Positions 60,127 to 64,000 of a stretch of DNA of 64,000 nucleotides are shown piece by piece (position 1 is the stretch's first letter; every line of letters begins with the position of its first letter). A program made the translations under genes and the position numbers. Below the pieces are notes generated by a model that was given only the letters and a program-made list of their open reading frames with translations, did no database searches and had not been told where the DNA came from. The DNA comes from Marinibaculum pumilum (GTDB lineage Bacteria > Pseudomonadota > Alphaproteobacteria > Ferrovibrionales > Ferrovibrionaceae), in the NCBI RefSeq assembly GCF_042646425.1, contig NZ_JBHRTR010000020.1, positions 62,001-126,000 of the forward strand. The letters run 5' to 3'.

Positions 60127-61482
60127 TCAGCTGAGCGGTGTGCCGAGTTCCGTCACCGGCCGGCTCTGGATCTGCGGCATGGGGCCTTTGGGCACGCCCC
60201 AGCCCATCGTGTCGAAGGCGCCGCAGGACGGGCAGACGGCATGCCATTCGGCGCTCTCCCGGCCGCAATCGCCGCAGGTCCAGACCGGATCGGGCGGCGG
60301 CCCCAGCGGCGGCGGCGCCGCGGCACGCTCCAGCAGGCGGCGCACCTCCTCCGGGTCGGTGCCGGCGGCCTCTTCCGCGGCGGCCTGCAGCCGCACCACC
60401 CTGCGGGTGGGATGCTGCACCTTCTCCAGCGCCGCCTTGGCCGCTGCGGCATCGCCCCCGCGCAACGCCGCCTGCGCCAGCAGCAGCTGCGCCTCGTCGT
60501 CGCCCGGATGGTAGGCGGCGAAGGCCTCCGCCTGGGACTTCAGCTTCTCCGGCGCGTCCGCGCCATGCACGGCAAGCCATGCCGCGGTGAGCGACGGGTG
60601 CGGCACCGCCCGCCAGGCCGTCTCCAGCGCCTGGACCGCCCTGCGGGTCTTGCCGCGACCATGCTGCAGCTCTGCCACCAGGGCGGCCGCCGGCACCAGC
60701 TCCGGCGCCAGCTTCAGCGCCTCCTCCGCCCGCTTCAGGGCCTCGTCGCCGGCGCCTTCCTCCTCCGCAGCCCGCGCCATCGCCATGTTGAGCACGGCCC
60801 GTTTCCGGCGCGCCTCCTCCTTGTCGAGAATGCCGTGCTTCAGGCCGGACTGAACGGTCGCCAGGGCATCGGCCCAGCGCCGCTCCGCAATCTGCAGGTA
60901 GAGCAGGGCGCGCACCGGCCAGGGCGCATTGGGCCGCAGGCGATGGGCGCGCTCCGCGGTCTCGATCGCCTCCTGCCGGCGCCCGGCCCGGTAGGCGATG
61001 ACCGTCAGCCCGCGCAGGCCGACGAAGCGGGTGTCCGGATTGTCCAGCATGGCGCGGAAGCGGGCCTCGGCATCCTCGTCCTTGCCCGCCTGATGCGCCG
61101 CCTGGGCTGCCAGCAGGCCGGCCAGGCCGTCCTCGTCGGGCAGCAGGCGCTGCGCCCGCTCCGCCAGCGCCAGGGCATCGCGCGAATCGCCGGCCGCCAG
61201 CGCGGCCATGCCGCGCGCCACCGCATGATAGCCATGGTCCAGCCGGTGCGCCTTGCGGCGCCGGCCGAAGGCATGCGGCGCGCCGCGGATCGCCACCCAG
61301 ATGCGGTCCAGCAGCAGCAGCACCAGCACCAGGACGATCAGCAGGCCGAACGCCACGCCGACGCTGGTCTCAATCTGCCAGCCGCCGGCGGTCACCGTCA
61401 CGGTGCCGGCCTGGTCCGCGACCCAGACGGCGAGGACGGCCAGGACCGCGATGACGACGAAGGCGACGAGGACCCGGATCAT
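60127..61482 (-). CDS. HemY-domain TPR protein with C-terminal zinc ribbon
   Basis: This 451-residue protein has two N-terminal membrane helices (VLVAFVVIAVLAVLAVWVADQ and GVAFGLLIVLVLVLLLLDRIW), the HemY_N pattern, then TPR-like repeats rich in Ala/Glu through residue 390. The C-terminus has CGDCGRESAEWHAVCPSCG, a zinc ribbon. In alphaproteobacteria this gene follows a mitofilin-like gene and hemD; the link to haem synthesis is by position. It overlaps the mitofilin-like gene by 4 bases. Confidence 0.88.
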   Translation of the reverse strand: MIRVLVAFVVIAVLAVLAVWVADQAGTVTVTAGGWQIETSVGVAFGLLIVLVLVLLLLDRIWVAIRGAPHAFGRRRKAHRLDHGYHAVARGMAALAAGDSRDALALAERAQRLLPDEDGLAGLLAAQAAHQAGKDEDAEARFRAMLDNPDTRFVGLRGLTVIAYRAGRRQEAIETAERAHRLRPNAPWPVRALLYLQIAERRWADALATVQSGLKHGILDKEEARRKRAVLNMAMARAAEEEGAGDEALKRAEEALKLAPELVPAAALVAELQHGRGKTRRAVQALETAWRAVPHPSLTAAWLAVHGADAPEKLKSQAEAFAAYHPGDDEAQLLLAQAALRGGDAAAAKAALEKVQHPTRRVVRLQAAAEEAAGTDPEEVRRLLERAAAPPPLGPPPDPVWTCGDCGRESAEWHAVCPSCGAFDTMGWGVPKGPMPQIQSRPVTELGTPLS

Positions 61483-63588
61483 TGCGCCGACCCGTTGCTG
61501 GCGGCCGCCTCAGGCGTGGCCTGACCCGCGGGCGCTGCCCCGCTGGCGTCCGACGGTGCGGCGGGGGGTGCGGCATTGCCGCCCGACGCATCGCCGCCCG
61601 ACGCGCTGTCACCCGGGGCATTGCCGGCCGGCGGGCTGTCCGCCGGGGCCGCGCCTGTGTCGGGCTGCGTAGCCGATTGCGTGCCCCGCTGCGGGCCTGC
61701 CTGGGTGCCGGCCGGCGTGCCGGAGGGTGCCGCCGCGCCGCCTCCGGACCCCGACGGGCCCAGCGAGGCGGTGATGGCATCGTTCAGGTCTGCCAGGGCG
61801 GCGGTGACGGCAAGGCGCGCGCGGGCCTGGGCCAGCCAGCCGGACATCGCCTCCGCCGCGCTGCCGGAGAGCTTTTCGACCTCTGCCACCGCGCGGGCCA
61901 GGTCGCGTTCCGCGAGTGCCGATTCGGCCCGCGCCAGGATGGCGCCGGGCGTGTCGCCGGCCGCATCGCCGACCGGGCGGATCGACACGAGGCCCCGTGC
62001 GCCGTCGACGATCTGGCCCCAGAGATCGCTGTCGCTGCCGGCGGCGGGGCGCTGCAGCACGGCCTTGTCGGCCGCGGCCATGAAGGTGTCGCGCAGCGCC
62101 TCGAAACTGGCGACGCCGGTGCCGCCTGCCCGGCGCAGCAAGGCGACGGCCTCCTGCGCCCTGGGGTCGCGGGCGAGACTGCCGGTCAGCAGTTGCGGCA
62201 GGGAAGCGGCCTCTGCCGCAAAGGCGGCGCCGCTGTCCATCCGGTCCTCGATCCGGCCCAGGCCGAGTACCAGCGCCACCCGCTGGTTGCGTCCGCTGGA
62301 GCGGTCCTCCGCCGCCAGGCGGGCCGCGGTCTCTTCCTTCAGGGCGGCCTGCAGCTGCGCCAGCTCCTGCCGCAGGTCCTGCAGCGCCTGGGCGCTGGCG
62401 CTGTCCTGCGACTGCAGCTTCGCCAGGGCATCGGTCACCTGCGGTGCCGGACGGGCCGCCGCCGCGATCCTGTCATCCAGGCCGGACAGGCGGCGGTCGA
62501 GCGCATCGTCCTGGCCGCGCAGATCGTTGAACCGGTTGTCCATGCCGCTCATCCGGCGCTGGATCGAGTCCGCCAGACGGGTCACCGAGGTGATGTCCGC
62601 TTCGACCGCCTTCAGGCGCTTCTCCACCTCCGGATCGATGCCGCCGGCCTGCTGCAGCTTCGCCTGCAGGGCCTGCTGCTGCTGCTGCAGGGCGGCGACC
62701 GCCTGCGCCAGCTTGCCGGTATCGTCCTTCGGCAGGGCCGCGACCTGCTTCTGCAGCTGGTCCATGCGGCCGGCCAGGCCGCCCATCGACTGGATCTGCT
62801 TCTGCAGGCCGTCGACCGTCTTGCGCAGGTCGGCGAGCTGGCCGGCCTGGTCCTGCACGGCGGCCGAAGCGCTGCCGGCGGAGCCCACCTGCCCTTCGAG
62901 CGCGCCGAGGCGCGATTGCAGCTGTGCCACCTCGTCCTGCAGCGCGCCGCTGTCCGCCTGCTGGCCGGCGACGCCCAGCGCCCCCGGCAGCCAGGGCGCG
63001 ACGATGGGGGAGGCCACCAGGCCGACAACCAGGACCAGCAGGACGACCACCGCGGCAACCAGGGTCCAGAGCAGGCCGCGCGACCGCGGTGCCGGCTTGC
63101 CGGTGCCGCCGCCCCAGGGTGATCCCCCCGGGGGTGAACCGCCGCCAGAGGAGCCACCGGCCGTCGCGCCGGCCTTGGCACCGGCACCCGCCGCGGCGGC
63201 GGTGCCGGNNNNNNNNNNNNNNNNNNNNNNNNNNNNNNNNNNNNNNNNNNNNNNNNNNNNNNNNNNNNNNNNNNNNNNNNNNNNNNNNNNNNNNNNNNNN
63301 NNNNNNNNNNNNNNNNNNNNNCTGGTCGCCCGGCTTGCTTTCGCCCGGCTTGCTTTCGCCTTGCTTACTTTCGGGCGCCTTGGGATCGGCCGCCGGCCTG
63401 GTGCCTGCCGGCCCGGACTCCGCCGTCTTCCTGTCGGCCTGGCCTGACGAATCCCGCAGGTCGACCCGTGGCGGATCGTCGGGCCGTCCCGGCTTGGCAG
63501 CATCCTCCGGCGAGACCGGCTCGATCTCGGCGTCGATAATCCTGCCCGGCTTCTTGTCTTCCGGCTTGCTTTGCTTGCCGTCGCTCAC
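61479..63588 (-). CDS. Mitofilin/Mic60-like inner membrane protein, interrupted by assembly gap
   Basis: The N-terminus (from ATG 63588) is acidic, Pro/Lys-rich and ends in repeats SKQGESKPGESKPGDQ at the gap. After the gap come a Gly-rich stretch, one membrane helix (GLLWTLVAAVVVLLVLVVGLV), about 250 residues of coiled coil (for example LQSRLGALEGQVGSA, AVAALQQQQQALQAKLQQAG) and a C-terminal domain (RVALVLGLGRIEDRM, SFEALRDTFMAAAD). This is the alphaproteobacterial mitofilin layout; such proteins shape the inner membrane and link to the outer membrane. The two parts are in different frames because the N length is arbitrary. It overlaps hemD and the hemY-type gene by 4 bases each. Confidence 0.87.
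63209..63321. other. Assembly gap (113 N)
   Basis: Run of N inside the mitofilin-like gene, adjacent to two exact 15-bp tandem repeats (63331-63345, 63346-63360). A longer repeat array is the probable cause of the gap. Confidence 0.98.
63331..63360 (-). repeat. 15-bp tandem repeat encoding (PGESK)
   Basis: CGGCTTGCTTTCGCC occurs twice exactly, and a diverged third copy follows at 63361-63375. It encodes a five-residue repeat in the acidic N-terminal part of the mitofilin-like protein and abuts the assembly gap. Confidence 0.8.
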
Positions 63589-64000
63589 TGCTCCACCCCC
63601 TGCAGGCGTTCGCCCGGCGCCGCCTGACCGGCGACAAGATCCAGCAGCGCCTCCGATCGCGGCACCGCAGCTGTTCTTCTGTCCCGCCAGGGAAGCTCCC
63701 CCGCGGCGTCCGCCACTGCCGCGCTGAGGCAGAAGGCGGTCAGGTCGCGCGCCCGGTCTGCCAGCCCGGCCGCCACCAGGAGACTAGCAAATGCCCTGGC
63801 GGTGCGCGGCGAGAATAATGTCACGCCGTCCAGCGTGCCGGCTCGCAGGTCGGCCTGCAACCGGGGCGAAAGGGCTGTCGCCCCCTCCGTGCGGTACAGC
63901 ACGGCAGGCCGTACCTCGAAGCCCGAAGCGGCCAGGGCCCCGGACAGGTCGCCGGCAACGTGATGCGCCCGCACATGCAGCAGCGGGCCATCGGCCGGCG
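63585..64000 (-). CDS. hemD: Uroporphyrinogen-III synthase, 5' end beyond window edge
   Basis: The visible 138 residues are the C-terminal part of HemD: PADGPLLHVRAHHVAGDLSGALAASGFEVRPAVLYRT, then DGVTLFSPRTARAFASLLV with the conserved FSPRTA stretch, and FCLSAAVADAA. The enzyme closes hydroxymethylbilane to uroporphyrinogen III with inversion of ring D. The stop overlaps the next gene's ATG. The order hemD, mitofilin-like, hemY-type is typical of alphaproteobacteria. Confidence 0.88.
   Translation of the reverse strand, partial: PADGPLLHVRAHHVAGDLSGALAASGFEVRPAVLYRTEGATALSPRLQADLRAGTLDGVTLFSPRTARAFASLLVAAGLADRARDLTAFCLSAAVADAAGELPWRDRRTAAVPRSEALLDLVAGQAAPGERLQGVEQ

Overview
The window is about 70% GC and looks like a scaffold from a draft genome of an alphaproteobacterium, probably Rhodospirillales-like. 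The class is inferred from the right-end order hemD, a mitofilin-like gene and a HemY-type gene, from a DUF5993-dsbB pair, and from a palindromic GTCATCCCGGG-type dispersed repeat common in that class. Three runs of N (25152-25218, 46988-47095, 63209-63321) are assembly gaps, and each interrupts or truncates a gene.

Positions 1-43.7 kb are mostly a surface-polysaccharide locus. From 24.6 kb down to position 1, 24 minus-strand genes are packed tightly, often with 4-base overlaps, and run off the left edge. They encode an ABC exporter (wzm/wzt), a CDP-sugar cassette (RfbF, RfbG, C-methyltransferase, 3,5-epimerase, reductase) and a CmcI-like hydroxylase. They also encode a heptose-type activation set (SIS isomerase, a GmhB-type phosphatase fused in frame to a transaldolase-like domain, and a nucleotidyltransferase-kinase in reversed HldE order), several NAD-dependent sugar epimerases/dehydrogenases, a TPP-dependent E1 alpha/beta pair and glycosyltransferases. 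Upstream lie a flippase-like gene, a large membrane protein, a polyprenyl-phosphate-type glycosyltransferase and a methyltransferase.

At 30.2-34.1 kb a second minus-strand operon encodes a MarR-EPS/Rossmann fusion regulator, an RfaH-like NusG paralogue, a GT39-type membrane glycosyltransferase and two small membrane proteins with winged-helix-like tails. Its promoter and the promoter of the 24.6-kb operon share a 22-bp block (20/22 identical) in which a GTTCA-N5-TGAAC dyad overlaps the -35 box and spacer. The leader of the long operon also holds GCGGTAGC, identical to the core of the enterobacterial ops element recognised by RfaH, just after a hairpin. Together these suggest a dedicated operator plus antitermination circuit for the locus. 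Divergently, 34.1-39.2 kb encodes a glycosyltransferase, an ankyrin-methyltransferase fusion and a second Wzm/Wzt exporter.

From 39.2 to 64 kb are a TylF-type methyltransferase, a secreted protein, a TPR-GT41 (OGT-like) transferase, two AsmA-family proteins flanking a haloalkane dehalogenase, an SDR, DUF5993-DsbB, a flavin monooxygenase divergent from a winged-helix regulator, small hypothetical and lipoprotein genes, tRNA-Thr(CGT), a nucleotide-sugar dehydrogenase, a GST, and the hemY-mitofilin-hemD group.
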